NCBI RefSeq assembly: GCF_030386795.1
Contig: NZ_JANUQM010000004.1
Span: forward strand, 1 to 64,000
Length of the DNA stretch: 64,000 bases
Source of the DNA: Streptomyces sp. S.PNR 29
Lineage (GTDB): Bacteria; Actinomycetota; Actinomycetes; Streptomycetales; Streptomycetaceae
Reading direction: 5' to 3'
The first letter of the stretch is position 1. Each line of letters starts with the position of its first letter. Shown here in pieces: positions 8,138-16,701 of this stretch. The notes below the pieces were generated by a model, which was given only the letters and a program-made list of their open reading frames with translations, made no database searches and was not told the DNA's origin. Both the position numbers and the translations under genes were made by a program.

Positions 8138-8953
8138 GTGGCAGGAGTCGCACGCCGCCGTCTCGACGCGGAGCTGGTCCGCCGGAAGCTGGCGCGCTCG
8201 CGTGAGCATGCCGGCCAGCTGATCGCCGCCGGTCGGGTGACCGTCGGCAAGACCGTCGCGACCAAGCCCGCCACGCAGGTGGAGACCGCGGCCGCCATCG
8301 TCGTCGCGCGCGACGACAGCGAACCCGACTATGTGTCGCGGGGCGGCCACAAGCTCGCCGGCGCGCTGAAGGTGTTCGTACCGCGGGGGCTGGCCGTGGA
8401 GGGGCGCCGGGCGCTGGACGCGGGTGCCTCCACCGGCGGCTTCACCGACGTACTGCTCAGGTCGGGGGCCGCACACGTCCTCGCCGTGGACGTCGGATAC
8501 GGACAACTCGCCTGGTCTCTGCAGAACGATGAACGCGTCACCGTCAAGGACCGTATGAACGTCCGCGAATTGACGCTTGAAGCGATCGGTGGGGAGCCTG
8601 TGGATCTTGTCGTGGGGGATCTGTCCTTCATCCCGCTCGGGCTGGTTCTGCCCGCCCTGGTGCGGTGTGTGAAGCCGGACGCCGACCTGGTGATGATGGT
8701 CAAACCCCAGTTCGAGGTGGGGAAGGAACGGCTGGGGAGCGGGGGCGTCGTACGGAGTCCGCAGCTGCGGGCGGAGGCCGTGCGGGGGGTCGCCGAGCGG
8801 GCCTGGGGGCTCGGGCTCGGGGTGCGGGGCGTGACCGCGAGTCCGCTGCCCGGACCGTCCGGGAATGTCGAATACTTTCTGTGGCTGCGGGCCGGGGCTC
8901 CGGAACTGGACCCGGCCGACGTCGATCGTGCAGTGGCGGAGGGGCCGCGTTGA
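8138..8953 (+). CDS. tlyA: TlyA family rRNA 2'-O-methyltransferase/haemolysin-like
   Basis: This protein has 271 residues. The N-terminal S4 RNA-binding domain (about 1-62) begins RRLDAELVRRKLARSREHA, and the Rossmann methyltransferase domain (about 80-250) has the SAM motif LDAGASTGGFTDVLL. Characterised TlyA proteins methylate 2'-hydroxyls of rRNA in both subunits, which sensitises cells to capreomycin. GTG 8138 is chosen because it begins the S4 domain and has AGGAG 11 nt upstream. The stop overlaps the TTG start of nadK. The order tlyA-nadK-recN is conserved in actinobacteria. Confidence 0.92.
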   Translation: MAGVARRRLDAELVRRKLARSREHAGQLIAAGRVTVGKTVATKPATQVETAAAIVVARDDSEPDYVSRGGHKLAGALKVFVPRGLAVEGRRALDAGASTGGFTDVLLRSGAAHVLAVDVGYGQLAWSLQNDERVTVKDRMNVRELTLEAIGGEPVDLVVGDLSFIPLGLVLPALVRCVKPDADLVMMVKPQFEVGKERLGSGGVVRSPQLRAEAVRGVAERAWGLGLGVRGVTASPLPGPSGNVEYFLWLRAGAPELDPADVDRAVAEGPR

Positions 8954-9855
8954 CAACGAACCGAGCTCGTACTGTTTTCCTGCTCGCCCACACCGGGCGT
9001 CCCGCGGCCGTGCGCAGCGCCGAGCTCCTGGTCAAGGGGCTGCTGCGGTCCGGCATCGGCGTGCGCGGCCTGGAGGCGGAGGCGCTGGACCTTCCGCTGC
9101 CGGACGAGGTGGAACTGGTCAAGGAGGCCACCCCGCAGTGCCTGGACGACTGTGAGCTGCTGATCGTCCTCGGCGGTGACGGGACGCTGCTGCGGGGGGC
9201 CGAGTTCGCTCGGGCGTCCGGTGTGCCGATGCTCGGGGTCAACCTCGGGCGGGTCGGGTTTCTGGCCGAGGCCGAGCGGGACGACCTGGAGAAGGTCGTC
9301 GACCGTGTGGTGACCAAGGCGTACGAGGTCGAGGAGCGCATGACCATCGACGTGGTCGTGCACCGCAACGGCGAGATCGTGCACACCGACTGGGCGCTCA
9401 ACGAGGCCGCCGTGCAGAAGGGGTCCGTCGAGAAACTCCTGGAGGTGGTCCTGGAGATCGACGGGCGGCCGGTGACCGGGTTCGGCTGTGACGGGATCGT
9501 GTGCGCGACACCGACCGGTTCGACGGCGTACGCCTTCTCCGCCGGAGGGCCCGTGGTGTGGCCGGAGGTGGAGGCGCTGCTGATGGTGCCGATCTCGGCG
9601 CACGCGCTGTTCGCCAAGCCGTTGGTGACATCGCCGAATTCCGTGCTCGCGGTGGAGGTGCTGCCGCACATCTCGCCCGGTGTGTTGTGGTGTGACGGGC
9701 GGCGGACGGTGGAGTTGCCGCCCGGGGCACGGGTCGAGGTGCGGCGGGGGGCCGTGCCGGTGCGGCTGGCTCGACTGCATCACGCGTCCTTCACCGACCG
9801 GCTTGTGGCGAAGTTCGCGTTGCCGGTTTCCGGGTGGCGGGGGGCGCCGCACTAG
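8950..9855 (+). CDS. nadK: NAD kinase
   Basis: This 301-residue enzyme phosphorylates NAD to NADP. Visible motifs are the GGDGT(L)LRG nucleotide-binding loop, NLGRVGFLAE, the catalytic-region GCDGIVCATPTGSTAYAFSAGG, and a C-terminal CDG motif (LWCDGRR). TTG 8950 overlaps the tlyA stop (TTGA) and has GGAGGGG 6-8 nt upstream; no better start exists nearby. It is the middle gene of the tlyA-nadK-recN unit, although a gap of about 220 bp before recN may hold a separate promoter. Confidence 0.94.
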   Translation: MTTNRARTVFLLAHTGRPAAVRSAELLVKGLLRSGIGVRGLEAEALDLPLPDEVELVKEATPQCLDDCELLIVLGGDGTLLRGAEFARASGVPMLGVNLGRVGFLAEAERDDLEKVVDRVVTKAYEVEERMTIDVVVHRNGEIVHTDWALNEAAVQKGSVEKLLEVVLEIDGRPVTGFGCDGIVCATPTGSTAYAFSAGGPVVWPEVEALLMVPISAHALFAKPLVTSPNSVLAVEVLPHISPGVLWCDGRRTVELPPGARVEVRRGAVPVRLARLHHASFTDRLVAKFALPVSGWRGAPH

Positions 9856-10074
9856 AGCTGCTGCGGGGCACAGCGAGCGTTGCCACCCGCCGTGCGGCAA
9901 CCATCCCCGTGTGGCCGGGCAGCACAGCATCCGGATCTCTTCCGACACGGAGAAGCCCGGCCCACCCCCGCGCGGGCGGGGCATCCGGTCAACGAGTCAC
10001 TCGCCCATGGGTAACGACCAGCTGCTTCCCCGGTTGGGGTGGGGGCGCGTCGCATCGTACGGGTAAAACCTCGT

Positions 10075-11817
10075 ATGGTCAGGGACGTGTTGGAGGAGAT
10101 GCGGATACGGTCGCTCGGTGTCATCGACGACGCGGTCGTCGAGCTGTCGCCCGGATTCACCGCTGTCACCGGTGAGACGGGTGCGGGCAAGACCATGGTG
10201 GTCACCAGCCTCGGGCTGCTGCTGGGCGGGCGCGCGGACCCGGCCCTCGTTCGGATCGGCGCCAAGAACGCGGTCGTGGAGGGGCGGATCACCGTGCCCG
10301 AGGACGCCTCCGCCGCCGTACGTGCCGAGGAGGCGGGGGCGGAGCTCGACGACGGAGCGCTGTTGATCAGCCGTACCGTTTCCGCCGAAGGCCGGTCACG
10401 GGCCCATCTGGGCGGGCGGTCCGTGCCCGTCGGAATGCTCGCCGAGCTCGCCGACGAGCTGGTGGCCGTGCACGGGCAGACCGACCAGCAGGGGCTGCTC
10501 AAGCAGTCACGGCAGCGGCAGGCGCTGGACCGGTACGCGGGCGACGCCGTCGCCGTACCGCTCGCCAAGTACGCCGAGGCCTACCGGCGGCTGCGGGCTG
10601 TCTCCGTGGAGCTGGAGGAGATCACCACGCGCGCGCGTGAGCGGGCTCAGGAAGCCGACATGCTGCGCTACGGGCTCGACGAGATCGCGGGCGTCGAGCC
10701 GCGCGCCGGTGAGGACGTGGAACTCGCGGAGGAGGCGGAGCGGCTGGGGCACGCCGAGGCGCTGGCGTCCGCCGCGACGGCCGCACACGCCGCTCTCGCG
10801 GGCGATCCGGAGGACCCTGAGGGTGTTGACGCGGCGACGCTCGTCGCGGGCGCTCAGCGGGCCCTGGACGCGGTGCGGTCGCACGATCCGGCGCTGGCCG
10901 CGCTCGCCGACCGGATCGGGGAGATCGGGATCCTGCTGCGGGATGTGGCGGGGGAGCTGGCGGGGTACGCCGACGACCTCGACGCCGATCCGCTGAGACT
11001 CGCGGCCGTCGAGGAGCGGCGGGCCGCGATCAACGCGCTGACCCGGAAGTACGGCGAGGACGTCGCCGCCGTGCTGGCGTGGGCCGAGCAGAGTGCCGCC
11101 CGGCTGACCGAGCTGGACGGCGACGACGAACGGATCGGGGAGCTGACCGCCGAGCGGGATGCCCTGCGGGCCGAACTGGGCGGGCTGGCGCAGGCGCTGA
11201 CGGACGCGCGGACGGAGGCCGCCGAGCGGTTCGCGGCCGCGGTGACCGCCGAGCTGGCCTCGCTCGCCATGCCGCACGCGCGCGTGTCGTTCTCGATCCG
11301 GCAGACCGAGGACCCGGAGGGCGTGGAGGTCGGCGGGCGGACGGTCGCCTACGGGCCGTCGGGCGTCGACGAGGTCGAGCTGCTGCTCGCCCCGCATCCG
11401 GGAGCACCGCCGCGGCCCATCGCCAAGGGCGCCTCCGGTGGTGAGCTGTCACGCGTGATGCTGGCCGTCGAGGTCGTGTTCGCGGGGACGGACCCGGTGC
11501 CGACGTATCTGTTCGACGAGGTCGACGCCGGTGTGGGCGGCAAGGCCGCAGTGGAGATCGGGCGCCGGCTGGCGCGGCTCGCGAAGACCGCCCAGGTGGT
11601 GGTCGTGACGCATCTGCCGCAGGTGGCGGCCTTCGCCGACCGGCAGTTGCTGGTCGAGAAGACCGACGACGGCTCCGTGACGCGGTCCGGCGTGAAGGTG
11701 CTGGAGGGCGAGGAACGGATCCGTGAGCTGTCCCGGATGCTCGCCGGACAGGAGGACTCGGAGACCGCCCGGGCCCACGCGGAGGAACTGCTGGCGACCG
11801 CGCGGGCGGAGGTCTAG
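10075..11817 (+). CDS. recN: DNA repair protein RecN
   Basis: This is an SMC-like ATPase of about 580 residues for double-strand-break repair. The Walker A is GETGAGKTMVV near the N-terminus, the central arms are coiled coil (residues about 160-370), the signature segment is KGASGGELSRVMLAVEVV, Walker B is YLFDEVDAGVGG, and the D-loop His switch is VVVTHLPQVAAFAD. All ATPase motifs are intact. ATG 10075, GTG 10087 and ATG 10099 are all possible starts; the conserved protein begins near LEEMRIRSLGVIDDA. The next gene starts 20 bp downstream on the same strand. Confidence 0.93.
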   Translation: MVRDVLEEMRIRSLGVIDDAVVELSPGFTAVTGETGAGKTMVVTSLGLLLGGRADPALVRIGAKNAVVEGRITVPEDASAAVRAEEAGAELDDGALLISRTVSAEGRSRAHLGGRSVPVGMLAELADELVAVHGQTDQQGLLKQSRQRQALDRYAGDAVAVPLAKYAEAYRRLRAVSVELEEITTRARERAQEADMLRYGLDEIAGVEPRAGEDVELAEEAERLGHAEALASAATAAHAALAGDPEDPEGVDAATLVAGAQRALDAVRSHDPALAALADRIGEIGILLRDVAGELAGYADDLDADPLRLAAVEERRAAINALTRKYGEDVAAVLAWAEQSAARLTELDGDDERIGELTAERDALRAELGGLAQALTDARTEAAERFAAAVTAELASLAMPHARVSFSIRQTEDPEGVEVGGRTVAYGPSGVDEVELLLAPHPGAPPRPIAKGASGGELSRVMLAVEVVFAGTDPVPTYLFDEVDAGVGGKAAVEIGRRLARLAKTAQVVVVTHLPQVAAFADRQLLVEKTDDGSVTRSGVKVLEGEERIRELSRMLAGQEDSETARAHAEELLATARAEV

Positions 11818-11837
11818 GGAGTCCGTAGGGTGACCGG

Positions 11838-12605
11838 ATGATCAACCGCGCTCGCAGAACCGGTTCCTTCGGACTCGCTGTCGCCCTCTCCCGGGCCGGG
11901 ATCGCCGGTCTGCGGGCCAAGGCGCCCGGTGGGCGCGGCCGTTGGGAGCGGCAGAACCACGCCGGGCGGACCGTGGAGTTGTACGCCGGGCCCGCGTCCG
12001 CCGTCGCGGTCGCCGTCGGGGCGGGCAGGGTGCGGCCCGCCGCCGGGTTCGCCGTGCTCGCCGCCGGTGCCTGCGGAGCATACGACGATGTGGCCGGGGC
12101 CGGGGATGCCCGGCGCGGGTTCCGGGCGCATCTGGCGGCGCTCCGGGACGGTGAGGTCACCAGCGGTGCGGTCAAGCTGTTCGGGATCTCGGCGGCCGGG
12201 CTCGTCGCCGGGGCGCTGATGAAGGAGCGGCCGCTCGACAAGGTGCTCGCGGGTGTCGTGATCGCCGGGGCCGCGCACTTCGTCAACCTCGTCGACGTAC
12301 GTCCCGGGAGGGCGGCCGGCGCGGTGCTCGCCCTCGGCGTGCCCGGGCTGCTGCGGGCAGGGCCCGGGGCGGAGCTGGCCGCCGCCGCGATGGGAGCCGC
12401 CGCGGCCGTGCTGCCCGACGACCTCGGTGAGCGCGCGATGCTCGGCGACACGGGGGCGCACGCGCTGGGGGCGGCCCTGGGGGCCGCCGTGGTCGCCGGC
12501 AGCGGGCGGGCCGGGCTCGCCGCGCACGCCGCCGCGCTCGTGACTGCGGCGGCCTACGGGGAGAAGGTGAGCGAGGCGGCGGGCGCCGCGCGGGTGAACC
12601 GGTGA
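11838..12605 (+). CDS. Small MraY/WecA-like membrane protein (GT4-type phosphoglycosyltransferase homologue)
   Basis: This 255-residue, Ala/Gly-rich protein has about six hydrophobic segments. Three short motifs resemble the polyprenyl-phosphate phosphoglycosyltransferase family: GAYDDVAG (like the DDxxG loop), NLVDVRPGRA (like NxxD-G), and MLGDTGAHALGA (like FMGDTGS-LGG). It is shorter than MraY or WecA (about 320-370 residues) and the Asp-rich motifs are only partly kept, so activity is uncertain. It follows recN by 20 bp and precedes a GT4 glycosyltransferase, which suggests a shared envelope-glycan role. That role is inferred from neighbours and motifs only. Confidence 0.72.
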   Translation: MINRARRTGSFGLAVALSRAGIAGLRAKAPGGRGRWERQNHAGRTVELYAGPASAVAVAVGAGRVRPAAGFAVLAAGACGAYDDVAGAGDARRGFRAHLAALRDGEVTSGAVKLFGISAAGLVAGALMKERPLDKVLAGVVIAGAAHFVNLVDVRPGRAAGAVLALGVPGLLRAGPGAELAAAAMGAAAAVLPDDLGERAMLGDTGAHALGAALGAAVVAGSGRAGLAAHAAALVTAAAYGEKVSEAAGAARVNR

Positions 12606-12799
12606 GCTGCTCTCACTCGTGTGGGTGACCCGCGGTACCGTTCCGCCCGGCCCCCACGGGCTCGGCGTTCCCGGAATGCCCCCGCGTCCTGGCATCCTTG
12701 ACGGAGTACGCGTAGGAAACAGCGCGGTACCTCCCCTCCGCCCGATCCTTCTGTACGTTCTTCGTGACCGTCCGACGCCGAACCAGGAGCCCCGGGCAC

Positions 12800-13942
12800 G
12801 TGACCCCCGTGAGCAGCCACTCGCCGCACGGCCAGGCACCGTTGCGCACCGTGCAGGTGCTGGGCGGAGGCAACGCCGTCAGCAGCGCGCACGTGCGCTC
12901 CCTGGCCGCCGGGCTCGTCGCACGGGGCGTGAAGGTCACAGTGTGCGCCCCCGTCGAGGCGGAGCACGCCTACGACTTCACCGGCGTCGGCGCCGACCAC
13001 GTCGATGTGCCGCGCAGCAGCGACCCGGCCGCCGTGGCCGTGCTGCGGGCGGCCTGCTCGGGTGCCGATCTGGTGCACGCGCACGGCCTGCACGCCTCCT
13101 TCCGCGCCGTGCTCGCCCTCAGCGCGCGGCGCGTCCGTACCCCGCTCGTCGTCACCTGGCACGACCGGGCGCACGCCGAGGGAGCCCGCGCCCAGTTTCT
13201 GCGCCTGCTGGAGCGGCGGGTCGTGAAGGCGGCCACCGTCGTCCTCGGGACCACCTCCGAGCTGGTCGACCGGGCCAGGCGGACCGGCGCGCGGGACGCC
13301 CGGCTCGCCGCCGTGACGTTCCCCGCACCGCGCCGGCCCGCCGAACCCGACGATCCCGACCGGTTGCGCCCCAAGGTGCGGGCCGAACTCGGTGCCACCG
13401 GACGCCCGTTGCTCATCGCGGTCGGCTCCCTCGACCGGCACCGCGGCTATGACGTCCTGCTCGACGCCACGCGCGCGTGGCGCGGCCTCGATCCCGTACC
13501 GCTGGTCGTGATCGCCGGGGAGGGACCGCTGCGTACGGTCCTGCAGCGGCGGATCGAGGACGAGGAGCTGCCGGTGCGGCTCATCGGCCGGCGCGACGAC
13601 GTCGGTGAACTGCTCGCGGCGGCCGACCTCGCGCTGCTGCCGAGCAGCCGGGAGGCACGCTCCCTCCTCGCCCAGGAGGCCCTCCACGCGCGTGTGCCGC
13701 TCGTCGCGACGAACGTCGGCGGCATCCCCGAACTCGTCGGCGACGCCGCCGAACTCGTCCCCTACGGAGATGCCGAGGCGCTCGCCGACGCCGTCGTCCG
13801 GCTGATCGGCGACCCCGCGCGGCGGGAGCTGCTGAAGGACAAGGGCGTGCGGCAGGCGGCCACCTGGCCGACGGAGGACGAGACCGTAGCCCAAGTCCTC
13901 AGTGTGTACGACGAGTTGACGCAGCCCGCACCCAGGTTCTGA
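12800..13942 (+). CDS. GT4-family glycosyltransferase
   Basis: This 380-residue cytosolic GT-B enzyme starts at GTG 12800 (AGGAG at 12785-12789). The N-terminal half has the VLGGGNAVSSAHVRSLAAGLVARG donor/acceptor cleft motif and HAHGLHASF. The C-terminal half has AVGSLDRHRGYDVLLDA, VVIAGEGPLR and the acidic SREARSLLAQEALHARVPLVATNVGGIPE loop, close to the EX7E motif of family GT4. The sugar donor is not readable from sequence. It is not overlapped by its neighbours and lies convergent to the PucR-type regulator gene. Confidence 0.87.
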   Translation: MTPVSSHSPHGQAPLRTVQVLGGGNAVSSAHVRSLAAGLVARGVKVTVCAPVEAEHAYDFTGVGADHVDVPRSSDPAAVAVLRAACSGADLVHAHGLHASFRAVLALSARRVRTPLVVTWHDRAHAEGARAQFLRLLERRVVKAATVVLGTTSELVDRARRTGARDARLAAVTFPAPRRPAEPDDPDRLRPKVRAELGATGRPLLIAVGSLDRHRGYDVLLDATRAWRGLDPVPLVVIAGEGPLRTVLQRRIEDEELPVRLIGRRDDVGELLAAADLALLPSSREARSLLAQEALHARVPLVATNVGGIPELVGDAAELVPYGDAEALADAVVRLIGDPARRELLKDKGVRQAATWPTEDETVAQVLSVYDELTQPAPRF

Positions 13943-13985
13943 CGCATCTGTCCATGCTCTAGGTCGTGTCCGCAACGAAGCACTA

Positions 13986-15620
13986 CTAGGGCACATGCCT
14001 GCGGGCCCGCAACGCCAGGCTCAACGCCAGTACCGTCTGCGGATCGTCCAGGTCCGTGCCGAGCAACTCCCCGATCCGCGCCAGCCGGTTGTACAGCGTC
14101 TGCCGGTTGAGGTGGAGTTCGCGTGCCGTCTCCGCCTTGCGGCCCGCGTGCGCCAGGTACGTTTCGAGGGTGGGCAGCAGGGGCGGTCGGGAGCGGTCGT
14201 CGTGCTCCCGGAGCGGGCCGATGGCGCGGTCAACGAAGGCCGCCAGGTCGGGGTGGTCGCGCAGCCGCCACAGCAGCAGGTCGATGTCGAGGCGGCGGGC
14301 GTCGTACCACGGCCGGTCCGGCAGGCCCTGGGCCGCCGTGGCCGTCTCCGCCGCGTGCCGGAGCCCCGCCGACGCCGCCGCCCAGCTGCCCGGCACCCCG
14401 ACGACCACCACCGGCGGCTGCGTCCCCGGCCGCCGCATCCCGGCCCGCTCCACACCCGCCCGCAGCGCCGCCGCGACCCGGTCCGCGACCGTCTCCCGCT
14501 CCGACTCCGCACGCAGGCCCAGCAGCAGCGGGACCCTGCCCTCCACCGGACGTACGCCCAGCAGAACCGGCACCCCCACCGAGGCCAGCTCCTCCGCCAC
14601 CGCACGGGCCAGCACCGCCCAGCTGCCGCCGGGGGACAGGGCGTCGCCGAGCCGCATCACCACCGGCAGCAGCGGGCTGCCGCCCGGCTTGAAGCCCAGG
14701 ACACGCGCCTGTGCCGGGGCGTCCTCGGCCGCGATACGGCCCTGAGCGAGGTCGGTCAGGAAGTCCCCCCTGCCCCGGGCCGCCAGCTCCTCCTCCTGCC
14801 GCGCCTGCATGAGCACCACGGCGAGGATCCCGGCCGTCCGCTCCGCCGCCATGCGGTGCACCGGCGCCAGGGGAGCCCGTACGGGGAGGAGGACGAGACG
14901 GGCCCGTACCGACCCGGTGCCGGGGCCGCCACCCGGTACGTCCACCAGGACCGAGCCCGCCGGCGGGTCGTCCTTGTGCCGGCCGCGCAGCCCCTCCCAC
15001 ACCTGGAGCGGATCCGCGCCCTCGGGGCCGGCACCGGCGGCGTACAGCAGCTGCCCCTCCGGCGTCTCCAGGAAGACCGGGTTGCCGCCGAAGTCGGCCA
15101 GGATGCCGAGGACCTGGGGGACTCCGCCGCCGCCCAGCAGGGCCTCGGTGCAGCGCCGGTGCACCTCCTCGGCCCGCTGGAGCAGGGCGTAGTGGCCGTT
15201 GACGATCTCGGTGTGGATCTCCTCCGTGACCGTCACGAAGGGCACCTCGCGGTGCAGTTGGACGAGCGGGAGCCCGGCCGCGCGGGCGGTGTCGACGAGG
15301 GCGGCGGGCAGACGTGTGAAGCGCGGGCCGAGCTCGACGACGAGGGCCGCGATGCCGCGCTCGGCCAGGGTGCGGACGAACGCGCGCTGTTCGGCCGGGC
15401 GCGCGCCGAGGCCGTAGCCGGTGGTCAGCAGCAGCTCGCCGCCCTTCAGCAGCGAGGCGATGTGCGGCACCTCTCCCGCGTGCACCCAGCGCACGGTGCG
15501 GTGCAGCCGGTCGGCCCCTGCCAGGACCTCGGGCAGGCCGCTGCGCAGTCCGGGCAGTTCCAGCGCCCGCTGCACGGTGATCCCGGCACCCTCGACATCG
15601 CTGTCTCGACCCCTGTCCAT
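13986..15620 (-). CDS. PucR-family transcriptional regulator
   Basis: This 544-residue regulator starts at ATG 15620. The N-terminal PucR/PurC-like sensor domain (about 10-130) includes WVHAGEVPHIASLLKGGELLLTTG. A GGDEF-like middle region follows, and the C-terminal HTH_30 domain contains the diagnostic TLETYLAHAGRKAETARELHLNRQTLYNRLARI. Relatives control purine or amino-acid catabolism. The adjacent divergent gene (F420-type oxidoreductase, start 97 bp away) is the likely target, but this is inferred only from position. Confidence 0.9.
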   Translation of the reverse strand: MDRGRDSDVEGAGITVQRALELPGLRSGLPEVLAGADRLHRTVRWVHAGEVPHIASLLKGGELLLTTGYGLGARPAEQRAFVRTLAERGIAALVVELGPRFTRLPAALVDTARAAGLPLVQLHREVPFVTVTEEIHTEIVNGHYALLQRAEEVHRRCTEALLGGGGVPQVLGILADFGGNPVFLETPEGQLLYAAGAGPEGADPLQVWEGLRGRHKDDPPAGSVLVDVPGGGPGTGSVRARLVLLPVRAPLAPVHRMAAERTAGILAVVLMQARQEEELAARGRGDFLTDLAQGRIAAEDAPAQARVLGFKPGGSPLLPVVMRLGDALSPGGSWAVLARAVAEELASVGVPVLLGVRPVEGRVPLLLGLRAESERETVADRVAAALRAGVERAGMRRPGTQPPVVVVGVPGSWAAASAGLRHAAETATAAQGLPDRPWYDARRLDIDLLLWRLRDHPDLAAFVDRAIGPLREHDDRSRPPLLPTLETYLAHAGRKAETARELHLNRQTLYNRLARIGELLGTDLDDPQTVLALSLALRARRHVP

Positions 15621-15717
15621 GTGCCGGACGCTACCTGCGCCCATGCCTCGGCGACATCTCCGCGGAGGTGATCGCCGGGCCAGGTTGGATCGTCCGGCGC
15701 TGGGTAGCGGCGTCGGC

Positions 15718-16674
15718 ATGGACTTCAGTGTGGTCGCCGTCGCGCGTGAGGACGACAGTCCGGTCGAGGAGCCCTTGCGTGTCGCCGTGGTCGCCGACCG
15801 GCTCGGCTACCGGGAGGTGTGGGCCGGTGAGGGGCCGACGTGGGACTCGTTCGTGCTGGCGGCCGCGATCGGGCGGGCCACCGAGCGGGTCGCCCTGACG
15901 GCCGGTCCGGTGCCGGTGTCCGTACGGGACCCGGTTTCGATCGCCCGGAGCACCGCCTCGGTCGCCGCCGTCACCGGGCGACCGGCCGGGGTGGCGCTGG
16001 GGACGTCCAGCAAGCGGGTGGTCGAAGGGGTGCACGGGCGGCCCCGCGTCCGGCCCGCCGCCGTGCTGGAGGAGACGGCCGCGGCGGTACGCGACCAGAT
16101 GCACGGCGCCCCGGGCGAGGCGATCGTGCCGGGCAGCTCCTTCCGCCGCCGCCACCGGCCGCCCGGCGGCCCCCTCACTGTGGCCGCGTTCGGCGACCGC
16201 GCGATCGCCACGGCCGCCGCACACGCCGACCGTCTGCTGCTCGACCTGGTCTCCCCGGAGCAGGTCCGCATCCTGCGCACGAAGATGCTCGACGCCGCCG
16301 CACGCGTCGGCCGCACCCCGCCGAGACTCGCCTCCTGGCTGCCGGCCGCCGTCGCGCCCGATGCCGAGTCCCTCACCCAGGTCCTGCGCAGCATCGTCGG
16401 CTACCTGGCCGTGCCGGGGTACAGCGACATGTTCATCGCGGCCGGGCTCGGCGAGGCCGTGGAGCTGGCAGCCGGCGGAGCCGACCCCGACACGCTGCTC
16501 CGCGCGCTGCCCGCCGAGGCCGCGGGCACGGTGGGCCTGGTCGGCGACCTGGACACCGTCCGCTCCCGCATCGACGCCTACGCAGAGGCCGGCCTCGACG
16601 AGATCGCCCTGGTCCCGGCGACGGCGGGTGATCCGGGTGGGGAGCGGACGCTGACGGCGCTCGCGGCGGTCTGA
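15718..16674 (+). CDS. LLM-class F420-dependent oxidoreductase
   Basis: This 318-residue luciferase-like monooxygenase-family protein has the (beta/alpha)8 pattern seen in EVWAGEGPTWDSFVLAAAIGRATERVALTAGPVPVSVRDP, the family's N-terminal flavin-site region. A C-terminal GLDEIALVPA strand is also present. Members use reduced F420 or FMN on varied substrates; the substrate is unknown. No convincing ribosome-binding site precedes ATG 15718. It is divergent from the PucR gene and convergent to the trypsin-NTPase gene, with only 27 bp between stops. Confidence 0.85.
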   Translation: MDFSVVAVAREDDSPVEEPLRVAVVADRLGYREVWAGEGPTWDSFVLAAAIGRATERVALTAGPVPVSVRDPVSIARSTASVAAVTGRPAGVALGTSSKRVVEGVHGRPRVRPAAVLEETAAAVRDQMHGAPGEAIVPGSSFRRRHRPPGGPLTVAAFGDRAIATAAAHADRLLLDLVSPEQVRILRTKMLDAAARVGRTPPRLASWLPAAVAPDAESLTQVLRSIVGYLAVPGYSDMFIAAGLGEAVELAAGGADPDTLLRALPAEAAGTVGLVGDLDTVRSRIDAYAEAGLDEIALVPATAGDPGGERTLTALAAV

Positions 16675-16701
16675 AGAGGTCTGTCCAGTCGCCCGTGCTG
16701 T